From Polytrichum commune (taxonomy: Eukaryota > Streptophyta > Polytrichopsida > Polytrichales > Polytrichaceae), in NCBI GenBank assembly GCA_950295325.1, contig OX485806.1, positions 11,840,001 to 11,904,000 on the forward strand: 64,000 bases of DNA, in the 5' to 3' direction. The translations under genes were made by a program, and so were the position numbers. The notes under the pieces were generated by a model. It had not been told where the DNA came from. It saw nothing but the letters and a program-made list of their open reading frames with translations, and did not search any database. Of this stretch, positions 33,226 to 45,620 are shown piece by piece. Within the stretch, counting starts at the first letter, position 1, and each line of letters begins with the position of its first letter.

Positions 33226-33950
33226 TGAAGGTGGGAAAAAAACCAGCATAAAGACACAAAACAGAGTCCAAAAATCAGGCCACCATCCAAACACAAAACA
33301 TAGACCCAAAAATCATGCCAACATCAAGACACGAAACAAACACTAAAAAGAATCCTTGCCCTTCCCGCCTCTACGATTGCCATCCTGGCGTTGACTGCGT
33401 GTAGCAGGAGGAACAAAGCTCACGGCAAAGGTACAAAACTTGCCGAGACCAGGAGGTATTTGGCGAGATATGGGAGACTAAGGGGAGTCTTCCCGAGCCC
33501 GTTGAGGCGCACCGAAATTGCCACGCCTGCCAAACGCCGTTGGCGGGTGCATTGCGTATGCTCTTACAGGACCTAGAAGATGACAAGGAGGAGAAGTATA
33601 TGATGAACTAGATTCTCTACAATAATATTTTATATTCTTAACATGATGAGCCCATGCAAAGGTGCAGTAACAAACCTAGCAAAAGATCAAAGGAAGATAG
33701 GCTTTGCATTATTTTATGTCGATTTGCTTAACATGGACTAATTTTTTCCTTTCCAAAACCCACTCTTCAATTCAAATGACTTAAATGAAGTCTATCATTT
33801 GCGTAGGCATCTAATTTTGCGATTCCGTAATGCCATTTCTCTACTAACGATTATTTTGAACAAAAAATTGATTGTGCATGGGCTATTGGCTTCTATTCTA
33901 TTCAAACAACAATTGTAATGTGCATGTTGTTCCTTGGTACACTTACAAAG

Positions 33951-34720
33951 GCACAAGAGCTATATTGTCATAGTGCATCCAACACTGCATGGGAGTCTAT
34001 GTTGTGACGATGTAGGGGTGTCGAGGGGCATTTCCAAGGAAGAGGACATGCATGCGCAACCCCTTCAATATGACTTGTTAAACAAATGATTGTTATTAAG
34101 GAAAGGGGGTGGTATGGGATGTTTGAGAGCATTAACCACATGCACTGGGAGTTGAAACTGTGCCTAGTTGCATTGTAATGCTCACATCAAGATAGAAATG
34201 AAAACATGTCTATGATTTTGGAAGTTGTTTATGGCTAGCGCTTGTGGATTTGACATTCGTTTTTTAGTACATTAGGAGGGAGCGACGATTTGAACATGCT
34301 CAACAAAAATCCTCTTGTTAGAATCTCCTTATTGATAATGCTAATAGAATAGGGTTATGGGTTGATGGTAATTGATATGACAATTATGATTTATTTGTTG
34401 ATGCGATCTATCAAAAGTGAAGTTGCTTTGTTCAAAGTCTATAGGATATAAACTATCAAAATGATAGCAACTTTGAAATTTATTAAGAGTTTGCATGCAA
34501 ATATGTTGACGGATCTGTTGGAGTGATACATGCTAGGTGGTCAATGGTGGCACATCCATGTAGATTATGGAAAACCTATTATATGGCAAATTTCATATAC
34601 GCATGTGTCATTATGTATAACATGATAATAAAAAACAAAAGTGATAAATATTTCCCTAATTGGGGCAGTGCAAGTTTGTTTGATCACATTGAGATGTGGC
34701 TTCGATTTGACATATTGTAG
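33951..34720 (+). pseudogene. decayed PIF/Harbinger transposase
   Basis: Fragments in several frames match the plant Harbinger transposase in order: GMFESINHMHWELKLC (usually GSIDCMHWEWKNC), MILEVVYG then LWIWHSFF-like sequence with a stop, SDDLNMLNKNPL (the DDLNVL block), a VDGN-like stretch, and finally the open stretch ARWSMVAHPCRLWKTYYMAN plus FIYACVIMYNMIIKNK (the MHNMIIE block). Several frameshifts and stops break it. The first catalytic Asp (SID) is Asn here; the second (DDLN) remains. The last 65 residues are still open from 34523. With the Myb/SANT pseudogene 2.3 kb downstream in the same orientation, it may be the remnant of one autonomous element. Confidence 0.75.
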
Positions 34721-36900
34721 GTTGATACTGCCAACCTCCAAGACTCAGAAACCTAATGTAATCTTGGGGATGATCTTGTTTAGCATTTGTGGAATGAAAA
34801 TGTTTAAAACCATTATTATTTACCTTTTGTTCGTGCACAATTTTGCTATAGGCTTTCCTGTGTTGTTAGAGTGTTTGATAAGAAAATAAAGCAAACACCT
34901 TTTTTGTTTTAGGTTTTCCTTTGTTGTCAGAATCGTTGAATAAAAATATTATTGGCACATCTTTTTACTTTTAGGGTCCCATTTTTTGTCAGAGTGTATT
35001 TGATGGAAATTTTAGGATAATTGTCTATTAATTATGTGTTATTACAAGAAATTAAACTTATTCATTATTAACACATGAAGATTATGACATTGGGTTTATT
35101 ATATGAAATTTGGATGTCAATTATGGCATGGAACACATGGTTGGCTTTTGTTTTGGGTTGCAAGTATTGGGATTAAACTCATAGGGACTAAGTGATTTTA
35201 TTGCAAGTGCTGAGAGCGATTGCAATTGGATAGTGTTCAATGCACTTTGATTTCTTATAAAGCGTTGAATGCTATGATCAAATAATTGCAAGTGTCCAAT
35301 AATAGTTGAATAAGAATTTGAATTGTTGAATGCCTTTGGGAAGACATTGCAAGTGTTCAATGTAATTCAAAATGCATAGCAAGTGGTCAATGTTATTTGG
35401 ATTGGACTTTGAAATGCTAAATGCTATTGCACACATTGGGGGCTTTCATCATAATTGGTGAAATGTTGAATATTATATGCGAATAGGCAATGGATGCATT
35501 GATTATTGTTGGGTTGTCATTGTGTTATTGGTATTGGTTCTTGTTGTAATGTTATGCTATTAATTATGCAATTCGACAACACTTATCATACAAACATATA
35601 TTCAAACATATGCATAGACTTACTAACAACAATCATGATATTACAACAATAATTAGACATGGCATCATTTTAGTATCACTACACATTGGAGTAACAATTT
35701 TATGTTGGAGCATCAATTACCCAATACATAAACAAGAAACGTTGAGAGCAAACATAAAATGATCGAGAAGAAATCCATGAACCCTAGACTAATTTGATAT
35801 GCAAGTCCAAAATGATAATCCTATGGTAGCAACCAAGCATCCATAACCATGGAAGACATGCCAACAAGCAATCCTACATGACTAATTGATGCAACAAACA
35901 TTGGAGCATATAGGAACATTGCAAGCAATTATTAAGGAATGAGAAAATAGCCATGAATCCTAAATGAAAATGCAAGGTCTATATTTATGACCATTATGCT
36001 CTCCAAAAAAAACCCCACAATCAACAAAAACATGCAAGCAAGCATAAATGACTAACAAATGCAACAAACATGAACATTGTGAGGAAATAAAACATCAATA
36101 GCATGAAAAAAAAAGATTGAGCAAATATAAAATGGACATTTCATTACAATACGTAAAGTGTGAATAAAAAAGACGTTTCAAGATTTTGGAAGTAGGTTGC
36201 AATAGGTATGAGGGAACCAATAGACTATGACAATAAGGGCAAAGAGAGTTGGAGATGCAATTAATCTTAGGTAACTTATTGACAAGTGCATATGTTGGAT
36301 GGCAATAGGGTTATTAGTGCTCTAGAACCTATTTGGAATGAAACATGACACAAATCGAAGGTAAGATAAGCATCCAACATGTGCACCGCTAAATAATAAC
36401 TTCAAGCTTATTGATATTTGCCATTGCAAAAAATACAAGTCCATGTAGGCACAATACATGGAGTCTTCTCAGATGGCTACTACAAGCAAAAAACTAACCA
36501 ATTCAAACTAACACAAAAGGCTCGGACTCAAACCTAAGTACTTGATTAGAGTCGATAAACCTCTAGGAGCTCCACTCTTGGCCTTTCATCTACAATCCTA
36601 TCTTATCTTCATGGTGACCTTCCTTGTAACCAAGGGTAAAGCTACAATAACTACTTCTTTTCCCCAAGGTAATTAGAAATTTTGGTTAACAAGGGGTTAA
36701 GGGGCGATTGTAATGAAAACACAAAGTACACTAGGGTTTGATTTAGTTTGTCTTAACTCAAATGTGGGGATATTGCATGCTTCTCAAAGCATGACACCAA
36801 AGAAGCACATTCAAGGACACCCTAAGCAATCAAAATTTGGACTAAGGAATAAGGAGCAAATGAGGAACTTAGTATATCCGAGCACATTGCAATCATGGCA
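34721..36900. other. gene-free stretch
   Basis: 35160-35420 repeats TTGCAAGTGTTCAATG and TTGAATGC loosely, like an old minisatellite. 36000-36120 has several AACAAACATG phrases. No coding sequence is recognisable; the open stretch at 36713-36946 has no known motif. Confidence 0.35.
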
Positions 36901-36909
36901 TCTAATGAA

Positions 36910-36968
36910 CATTGGACTAGACAATCAAACCATGCTAGTCTTTTGAACATTAGATTGTCTAGTCCAAT
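36910..36968. repeat. 17-bp inverted repeat (hairpin)
   Basis: CATTGGACTAGACAATC and its exact complement GATTGTCTAGTCCAATG flank a loop of about 25 bases; TGCTAGTC and GCCTAGTCTAATG nearby extend the theme. It lies just upstream of the Myb/SANT pseudogene and may be an element terminus. Confidence 0.85.
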
Positions 36969-36998
36969 GCCTAGTCTAATGTTGGCAACTAATGCGGT

Positions 36999-37530
36999 TT
37001 GATTGTAGAGAGGTTGTTAGACCTCGAGTTGCCTTTAAAACTGCGCAAATTCAACAATGTCTATGTTGGTGGGAGAACATGGAGGTCGGTTGGGGTGCAT
37101 ACATCCATGGACTCTAGGAGAGACATTGGACAAAATGAAACTGCATTTTGGATGAATGTTGCTCAACACTATACAAGGCACAAGCTTGAGGGAGGAGCAT
37201 ATCAACCAACAAGCAGTTTAGAGACAAAGTGGGTTGGCATAAAGGTTGACGTGGACAAGATTATTGGTTGTTATTGGACAATCAAAGAACTAGATGAGTA
37301 TGGGAAAACTAAGGATGATATTTTGCAAGATGCTTTAAATCTTGACAACCAAAGATGCGAGAAGTTATTTGTTTTCAAACATTGTTGGGTTTTGTTGAAA
37401 TGATATCCTTGTTTTGCAACAACCTTTTATGGCAAAGAGAATGGCGGCAAAGCAAAATCTTCCCAAAGTCGCCAAAAACAATTTAGGCCAAATTAACAAC
37501 TTGTCAAAGGACATTGGTCCATGTTATGAT
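36999..37530 (+). pseudogene. second Myb/SANT-like (Harbinger ORF1-type) pseudogene
   Basis: The frame contains ETAFWMNVAQHYTRHKLEGG, SLETKWVGIKVDVDKIIGCY, DDILQDALNLDN and FVFKHCWVLLK, which parallel FWDRITAHF, SLETKWGHIKHDVGKFCGAY and AYLHCWQVLK of the 31-32 kb protein. A TGA follows LLK where family members continue with a short basic/aromatic stretch. The same frame then goes on YPCFATTFYGKENGGKAKSS, compatible with the family's linker. The start and the C-terminal half are not recognisable. Confidence 0.7.
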
Positions 37531-38505
37531 AGGTTTGACCACACAGATGGAATGCTTGTGCAATTAGAATTGTTCACACATGTTTTCAGCCTCTCAACAT
37601 GTCCACAATCATAAAATAAGAATGTAAATGTGTACAATGATATTGTTTAGCAGCGACGGTTGTCTGGACAAAAATGTATGCATCAACCTATAGCAAATAA
37701 GGCATGTGGGCTTCAAGTGGTCACTTTTTTTTTGATGGTACTAGAGTGATAGACTTGTGGATAAGATGGACACCAAAAAGAGGCATGTCATGATGAAATT
37801 TGATTATGCGCTCATAATATGGACAATAGAATAGATCCAATAGTAAACCCATAAAGGACATAGGAGGTTCAATGTACAGCCTATATAAAAGAAATGTACA
37901 ATCTTTTGGCACCAATACCAAATATCATAATTCTCTACTTATAGGCTTGGAACTTTATTTTATATGTAATGAGGAGAAAAATGAAAATAAATTCACATAT
38001 GACATTGACGATGAAAGTGTTAAACATGTGTTTGCATCCAAAGGCATCCAGACTGTGTACTTTAACTCACAATACTCAATATTACAAAGATATTGAACCC
38101 GCTCTGAAAAGTTCACTGTCGATTTTGTTTTTGTTTTTTATATAGAGGGTATTTCTTATAGTAAAATGATGTGGTTTTTGGCAGAGTCACGTTTTGACTG
38201 AAACACATGTTCTTGTATATGGAGAGACTAAGATGAAACCCCTCGGCCACCTAAAACTTCAAACATTTGGATGCACATGTAATACGATTGTTTCGAGAAA
38301 TAGAAGAGGAAAAATTGCCACTTTCACCTCATGCAACTTTTGCGTCTCAACTACGATTCTAGAACACGAAAATGACAATCTTCATGATAATTTACAATTG
38401 CTAATCAGATGAGACAATTCCCATTATGATCCGACGACCATAATTGTAAGTATGAGCCTACGACGAATTGGAATTAGCGGCCACAACAGGGCCATGTATG
38501 TAAGT
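37531..38505. other. gene-free stretch
   Basis: AT-rich DNA without recognisable coding regions or repeats apart from short A/T runs. Confidence 0.35.
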
Positions 38506-38508
38506 CAA

Positions 38509-38840
38509 GACACCAAACATGACATTCTGTGTCACCAATTCTAATCGTCTTGCTCAAAACGAACTACAAACCGTGGTATAGTGTCACCAACACTAAATGT
38601 TAACCCAAACATTATTTGTCATTCCTTGCAATTTTCTTGGGGGCTTATAGATTTACAGCGTTGCAAATACCGTCACTTACCAAGTGATGTTTCCATCCAA
38701 ATTCCACTCATCCATGCCAATATTTCATCACAAGCTGCGGACAAGAGGAGGTAGGGTTTTTGGCCAATGGATGAACTCATCCATCATCCACCAATGGCAA
38801 TATTTGTTCACTTGTTCACTTGTCCACGTCTTGTTGGCTA
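38509..38840 (+). mobile_element. TTTAGTGTAG miniature element, family A copy 2 (3' truncated)
   Basis: The sequence matches 49318-49671 directly and 18793-19170 inverted: GTGTCACCAATTCTAATCGT, AGTGTCACCAACACTAAATG, CCGTCACTTACCAAGTGATG, CAAGCTGCGGACAAGAGGAG and GGCCAATGGATGAACTCATC. It stops after TTGTTCACTTG; the final 40 bases with the TTTAGTGTAG terminus are absent. Confidence 0.85.
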
Positions 38841-39129
38841 TTATTTACAAACATGTTTATCGAGAAACATGATGATATCATGTACCATCTTCAAAAAGAA
38901 TGGTTCCATGTCATTTGCATATGCGTATTCTATAATAAATATGAATCTTCCAATTGAGGAAAAAAAGAAGAAGAAAAAAAAGGAAAGAAAAAAGTGGTTT
39001 TGTACTAAGGTACAGAGTGCTCTGTGTGCATGTGCCCACAGAGCACATTCTTTTTGGTCACATTCGAAAAGCAGTTAGTCAACTTACAACAACACTTGAA
39101 AGGCGATTTGAATGTCATACATTAAAGTT

Positions 39130-39617
39130 AGGGCCACTTCACACATGAGCCAAGAGCCGTGACCATGAAATTGTGAGAGCTCAAAAGAAAGTGTTGAAAG
39201 CCTCTCCCAAGACACCTCCAAACTCATGTAGTGTGGTCACGGACCCTCAAGTGTAGTGTGAAGTCATATGTGACTGGGCCCTTAACCAAATGCTAATCTC
39301 GATGAATTTCTATTCATGCAGGTTCTCATATATGATCAAATAGAATAAGTCAACGGTTGTGAGCGTTCGAAGTGTCATGGTCTTCTGGTTTTGTGTTAGG
39401 CCTACCTCCAGGAGTTGGCCGAGTAACTGTGAAACATGATCCATTTAATGCCATGTAGGAATCCATGTAGACTTTACACCCATCTTGCATTCACATACTA
39501 TGTTGGTCCTTCAAGCATAGTGTGAAGTGAACTTGGATTGGCTTCGCCTTTTCCACCAACGAGAGTGCTTGAAGTGTAATGGTCACAGGCTCTTAGTCTC
39601 GTGTGTGAAGTGGCCCT
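39130..39617. mobile_element. AGGGCCACTTCACAC miniature element, copy 2
   Basis: The left end AGGGCCACTTCACACATGAG and the right end, complement AGGGCCACTTCACACACGAG, are inverted repeats of about 15 exact bases plus a similar extension. The interior shares GAGCCAAGAGCCGTGACC and GTGTGAAGTGAACTTGGATTGG with 19285-19854. No protein. Confidence 0.85.
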
Positions 39618-40529
39618 ATTCCATAAAGTTGCTCAAAGAGGGACGGAATCACGGATTTGATCCCTCTTTGAGAAAACTTGTGGTTAAAGGTAGAGGCATC
39701 TATGAACCGATAAAAACAAGAGAGTTTGCGTTTGTGCAGGAGGAATAATGGCATCGAATATTTCTCTTGTGAAGGGAAATATATTCTAAGAAAAAATGCA
39801 ATTGTTTTTCATGAATATAGAAATTGTTGTAAAATTTCAAAGTGGTAAAGCTAGGGTAACACATAGTCGATCTATAGGTTACATTATGATTGCTCATCTA
39901 AATGCTAATGCTTGGTTGCGATATTTGTCAAACCTCTTATCAGAATAATCAATCACAAGCTACCACCACATAAAACTCAAACCATGTTCGCCTACAAAAT
40001 ATAGATCTTATCTATGTCGGCATTACGTGACTCTGGTGAACAGTTAAATGGACCTAGTTAGGGAGCGATCATGAGAATCTTATACATGATGTATCATTCT
40101 TTGTGAAAATCAAGTTATAGAGTTCATGAACTTGATTTTGTGAAGTTGTGAATATGGGTTCCAAATCATGAAGTTGTTCACAACATGGAGTGAAATTGGT
40201 TGAAAGTTCAAGTTAGATTGATTGTTTAAATAGTGAACTTGGTTCATGGTCCCAATGAAAATGGTAGAACCTATTGTAAATTGGTTTGTAAAATCATGAC
40301 ATTGAGTATGCAATTTTGTGAATTTATCTTACCAAAGGAGTAACATCACGATAGACACTCTAATACGTCTAAGAGAACCCTACATACAATATACCCCAAC
40401 AAAAGGAGGTCTTATCACCATGGTCCACAAACCAATCACCTTCGCCAATGTTATCACAAAGCTAACAACCCCCATTGGACTCAACTCAACCTCTACCTCC
40501 AAATACTAATAATCACAAGTCAATCACTA

Positions 40530-40725
40530 CAATCTATCCTTATACTACACATATACATGCCTAAACACAATGAAGATCTAAACCTAATACCACTCGTCCA
40601 ACAAACCATAGAGACTATAGTAGATAAATACCCAACCTACTTCCCAATACTTGCTGGAGATTTAAGCTGAGACATCCTCCTCATTAGCAGACAAATTTAA
40701 CATACCACCATCATACCCTTAAGAG
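40530..40725 (+). pseudogene. LINE endonuclease fragment
   Basis: One frame reads ILILHIYMPKHNEDLNLIPL, then VQQTIETIVDKYPTYFPILA, GDLS, a TGA stop and DILLISRQ. The usual catalytic block GDFNRD of APE-type endonucleases is represented by GDLS-stop-D. Upstream, GGLITMVHKPITFANVITKL fits an earlier part of the same domain. Confidence 0.75.
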
Positions 40726-41684
40726 AGGAATCGGAATACAATGAATACACTACCGACCTAAAACTCACACTAATTCCCAACACGTCACACTTCACAAGCC
40801 AAGAAGGACCCAACTACACACATACCAAGATGATTGTCAATTTCAACATCAACAAATCCCCCCCCCCCCCCAACCACCACCATTACCATCACTTACCTCA
40901 AACCAATGGGTCGAAGCCCAAGACATAATGAACCAAACCAACAATTCGCTAGCAACTATGCAATCCAAACATGTGTTGCACCCCTCCACTCTCCCTGACC
41001 TCACAAACAAAAAACCAATGTGGTTTCCTAACCCTCAAACTACAAAAACTATGGAAAAACATCTCAAAACTTACCGCCTCATCAAAAATACTATCAAAAT
41101 TACTAGCCATTCACACCCAACTAGCACCTCCAATTGGCCATACAAAAGTTAATTAAACAAACACAACACAACTCCACCCCCACAATGTAACAACCCATAA
41201 AATATATAAAGTTGGCTAGACAACATTGCGGATTTAGTCAAAAAAAACAAAAAAACAAATCAGAAGCTGGTAAAATCACCACCCTACAAACCACACAAAA
41301 CTCCAAAAATAACCAATAAGAAATACATATCCATCCTGGATTTTTTTAAACCTAAGAAAATCCATTAAAAAAATCTTCAACCCACAAGACACCACATTGC
41401 TCAACGTTTTGACAAACAAGAATGGAAACTTAGAAACACACATGGATGCAATAGCAAATATCATATACTCCAAACAACAAGAACCATATTCATAGACAAG
41501 CCCCATTATGCTCTGACCCAATGAACCACCCTATGGAATGTATGTGTGCAGTCCCCAATACCCTTGGCTCACCAAGGACTACGTCATATTGAATAAATGT
41601 TTTCCACACAACCCCCTCCACTGGTTGCATCATTTGCAAGAGTCTTATACGATACATGCCTTAAAAACCTATTCAAAGGAAAAT

Positions 41685-42650
41685 GCATGGGCTAGACAAC
41701 ATCCCCAATGACATCCTCAAAGCATTCCTCAACAACTTCCACGATATGCTATATCCATTCTTTTCAAAATGCTATCACCAATCATATTACTTCACATAGG
41801 GAAAAAAATTATTGATTTTTTTTTAATTATATATAAATAAACTAAACTCATAACCCATTATTGACCCGTAGCACTAGCAAGCACAAATTATATATTATTC
41901 ACCAACACACTCACATCTCCTCTCACCACATTTGGCTAACAACACAAAATCCTTCACCACAATAAAAAAATGATTCTCCCGAATGAAGAATACAGCTAGG
42001 CAAATCCAAGCAATTATAGAAGCACTCAAGATGCCAAAGTCACAAACAAAGACATCTACCTCACCTACATAGACTTTTCAAACGTATTTGGTTCAATAGA
42101 CCACCCCCGATTACGAGCTATAATGGAAGACCTTGGATATGCCCCCGATGCCATCGAACTTGTCGGAAACATATATGCCAAATCATCCAAATCCTTCTAG
42201 GGCTCACACTTCAGCCCCACTCCACCCATCCATATCACTCATGGAACCATACAAGGGGACACCCTAAGCCCATACCTAATTTTTATCTTCCTAGAACCTC
42301 TACTTTGTTGGCTATAAAAAGACCAACTACACTATCACTTTGGTACATCACCAAACTCCATTACTACCTCAACATATGCACGTGACCTTGTCATCTTCTC
42401 AGACAATATCGAACATGTACTACCACAACTAAACAAACTACAACAATATGTGGATTGGGCAATGGGCATACATGGATCTTGGGATAAACAAATTTGCAAT
42501 CACGGGTTGCAACAACAAATCAAAATTACAACCTTTAGCATTCATCACATATCTCAAAGAAAAAAAATATTAAGTACGAAAATCAACAACATCCTATCCT
42601 CTCACATAATGAACCATACACCTATTTGGGCATAAGATTGATCCCATCCC
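41685..42650 (+). pseudogene. LINE reverse transcriptase fragment
   Basis: Recognisable blocks: MHGLDNIPNDILKAF, DIYLTYIDFSNVFGSIDHPR, AIMEDLGYAPDAIELVGNIY, HITHGTIQGDTLSPY and the catalytic region TSTYARDLVIFSDN. In the last, the YADD box reads YARD, so the first of the two catalytic aspartates is Arg (codon 42381-42383). Stops and frame changes interrupt it. Confidence 0.85.
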
Positions 42651-43499
42651 TCAACTAGGCTATCCAAAAAGAAGTTACCAGTGAAAAAAAGTACCACAAG
42701 AAACAAAGTGCCACATTACTCAACTCCCCCACCTCCCTCCAACAAAACATGAAGAATTCTCAACATTGTCATCCACCTAGGCATTGAATACGCACTGTGC
42801 ATTGCGCCCTTCTTGGTGCTTGGCATTAGGAAACTAGATAAACTCCTACTGAAACTTAGAAAATCCACATGCAACATCCCATAGACGCACTTAACGTCTC
42901 CACACAACTCCTCATTGAAATTTTTAAATTGAACATTACCTCTACAACCAAGATATGACACCACAGTGTATGAACAACTTACATGGGGAAAGCTAAGAAA
43001 ATATGTTTATTCTCTTCTTCGTTTAGCCACTTACTTTTTTTGCTGGGTGACCCATGTCACTTCGACAAATATATCAAGGCTTGGTAAAATTCATAGTCAA
43101 TAAATACGGAAGAGCTGAATACCTACTCTTCAAATACCAAGCATGCTCCTGATTACCCACCTCAAAGGCCTTATATATCCTAAAAAAACACACTTTAACA
43201 TCCACATAGACTCTATAGACACCACCTCCCCCCCCAAAAAAAAACTCCCTCCTAGAAGATGATTGGTATAATAACCCATTCTGTACCACCTTCACCCCCT
43301 TACAAAAAACTCATACATAAAAGTTCATGAAAAAACTAGCCAACTTAAACATCAACTCCCTTCCCAAATTCAAGATCCCACCTAGACCCACATGCTAACA
43401 CTCCAAGAATTCCAACTTAAATACCAAACTCAATCTATAATAATTAAACACATTGTCCTACAATCCACAATTGTCTTCCCAACAATTACATACTATACC

Positions 43500-43785
43500 C
43501 ACTAGTAGAAAACTATGCCTGATTTGCAGTCAGTAAATGACTGCATATTTGTTGTTTGGTTTAGCAACTGAAACATTAGGAAATTAGGGGTGTGTAATAT
43601 ATTGTTGGAAAGGTTTTGAAGCCATCCTTCCAACGGTATATTACACACCCCAAAATAATTAAAATTGAAGTCATAAAATGTAAAATAAAAATATGTAGTC
43701 GTTTAGCGACTGTAGATTAGGTTGGTCAAAAGAACCATAGTTGATTTCAACACTGTTTTTTTGGGCATAGTTTTTTTTATTAGTG
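43500..43785. mobile_element. CACTA miniature element with ACC target duplication
   Basis: It starts CACTAGTAGAAAACTATGCC and ends with the complement of CACTAATAAAAAAAACTATG. ACC directly precedes (43497-43499) and follows (43786-43788) it, the 3-base duplication of CACTA (En/Spm) elements. The interior is a long imperfect hairpin: the block with CAGTCAGTAAATGACTGCAT is inverted near 43695, and GGGGTGTGTAATATA pairs with TATATTACACACCCC around a loop near 43615. It lies between the RT and RNase H parts of the LINE and is therefore younger than it. Confidence 0.88.
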
Positions 43786-43788
43786 ACC

Positions 43789-45180
43789 CCACCCACAACT
43801 TGCCCACTACAGCCCCCACTAACATTGTGACAAGACACGCCCACACAACCACTAGGTATCCCCATTTCTCATATCACCTAATCAAAACCATACATAGAAA
43901 AGATGATTGAGGCACCAAAAACATACACCTAACTTCCAATGCCATTGGAACTACCCACACATCAAACACACAAAATGGGTAACCCAATCACAACTCCTCA
44001 ACCTAGGAAAAATCTTGTACAAACACAACCTTCTATTAATCACGTAATGCTCACAAAACACCAAACAATAAGCCATAAAACACAAACTGCTACAACGAAC
44101 CTCACAACCTCTTGACATAAGTCACGTCTACCCCAAGCCTCTCCCACCCTCACCTCACACACCAACTCCACTAATGTTGCCCGGTTAAGGAAATCGTGTC
44201 AACAACCCCCACAATACAAATACACTCCCCCCCCCCCCCCCCGCGCCCCCAGTGCACAAATACACGATAATGATGGAAACTACCAATCCACTATAATCTC
44301 ACTTGAAAGACTATCTTGGCTATGGCACAAATCTCAACATACTCCTCCACACACACCACCAACCTTTCACTCTCTTCCACTATCAATTATGACAACCTCG
44401 TACCCACCTTCCAACTCACACACTCATATTTCTTTAGTCCCTCACATGCCCTACAAACTTCCTACAATGTCACTCCCCACACGAACGAGGCATACTCTTT
44501 GGCTCTTTACGCCCGCCTTCTCCACCCAATGGAAATGCCAATGACAAGCTCACATAATGGACCTTAATCTCCTCCCAAAAGACATAAAATAGGCACAAAG
44601 TAACACAAACAAACCCCCAATCTAATACAATAATCATCATTAATCATGATGATTGGTCCAACAACATGCTTAACCCACTACGACAAACCAATGTCACCCC
44701 CATAATCACCATACCACCACTCACCACTCAATACGCCCAATCTCCAACCCTCCCTACATATTATAGTCGCAGAGAAACACTACTCAACTCCATCCTAATA
44801 CTCCCACATGCATCCAACCAAACACTAATGCCTTCCTTTTTACACACCCTCCCGAACACACTCATCCCACTATGCACCACCTACCCATCTACCCCCCAAA
44901 GACAATTAAACATACCACACACCAAAATCCCCAAAATATGGCATACAACCAACCCATCACTGACTATACCCCCACACACCAACCCCATGCTCCCGCCATC
45001 AACAACAAACACCCTACCCTTAGATTTTTCATCTGGCCAGTCATAGTACATGCATGGGTCCTTTCCCCCCCCCCCCAAAATAAAAAATAAAAAATAAAAA
45101 TGGCGAAGGCAACATAAACATAGCATGACTATGCGTATTCAATGGACCCCTACATATCAACATTGCAACTTAACTCCCTG
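43789..45180 (+). other. LINE interior without recognisable domain
   Basis: C- and A-rich coding-strand composition continues that of the LINE, but I can place no domain. Open stretches at 44316-44567 and 44666-45046 are rich in T, P, H and N and may be decayed linker sequence between RT and RNase H. Confidence 0.45.
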
Positions 45181-45184
45181 ATTA

Positions 45185-45500
45185 CCCAAACATCCTCAAG
45201 CCTAAATTATTCGAACTACTCCTCGCCGTTAAACACACCAAAACACTCACCACCGACACAGACATCTTTACAAATAATCTCAACAATATATACCTATTAT
45301 TAAACCATATTAAAAACCCCTCTTCCCAATTCAACCACCCAGACAAACTCCTTGTAACACCCATTATAAACATAGTAACAAAATTCTCACACAACATCGC
45401 CATTCGGAAAGTTATAGCCCACACAAATATCCTAGGAAATGATGAAGCGGACAAATTAGGCAAAAAGGCAACCAAAGAACCATGTATCATGCACTCCCCC
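45185..45500 (+). pseudogene. LINE RNase H fragment
   Basis: The frame reads TTDTDIFTNNLNNIYLLLNH, IKNPSSQFNHPDKLL and KVIAHTNILGNDEADKLGKK, matching the D-T/S-x-x-x and H-x-N-x-x-GN-x-x-AD blocks of RNase H. An Asp of the second block (DTD) and the final GNDEAD are intact, and the frame is open over this part. Confidence 0.8.
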
Positions 45501-45620
45501 TTCCACCACATTGGTCACCTAACGCCATACTAGCTCTCGATCCCCCAAACTTCCACAAAACATGACGGCTCGGTCCGAAATCTCGAATCCTAAATTGAGA
45601 AAGAATACAAAAATGCCCTC

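Larger units (their letters stand above)
32322..33563. mobile_element. non-autonomous PIF/Harbinger element, adjacent insertion
   Basis: The left end GAGCATCACCAATGGGCGCC follows the TTA at 32319-32321; the right end, complement GAGCATACGCAATGCACCCG, is followed by TTA at 33564-33566. It therefore abuts the previous Harbinger element and shares its TTA. On the minus strand near 33345-33390 a frame end reads GNRRGGKGKDSF and a stop, perhaps the tail of a lost gene. A second element (32546-33133) is inserted inside. Confidence 0.65.

Noticed and set aside
40858-40871. Poly-C run as a LINE tail
   Set aside because: It lies inside the endonuclease-RT interval, not at the 3' end.
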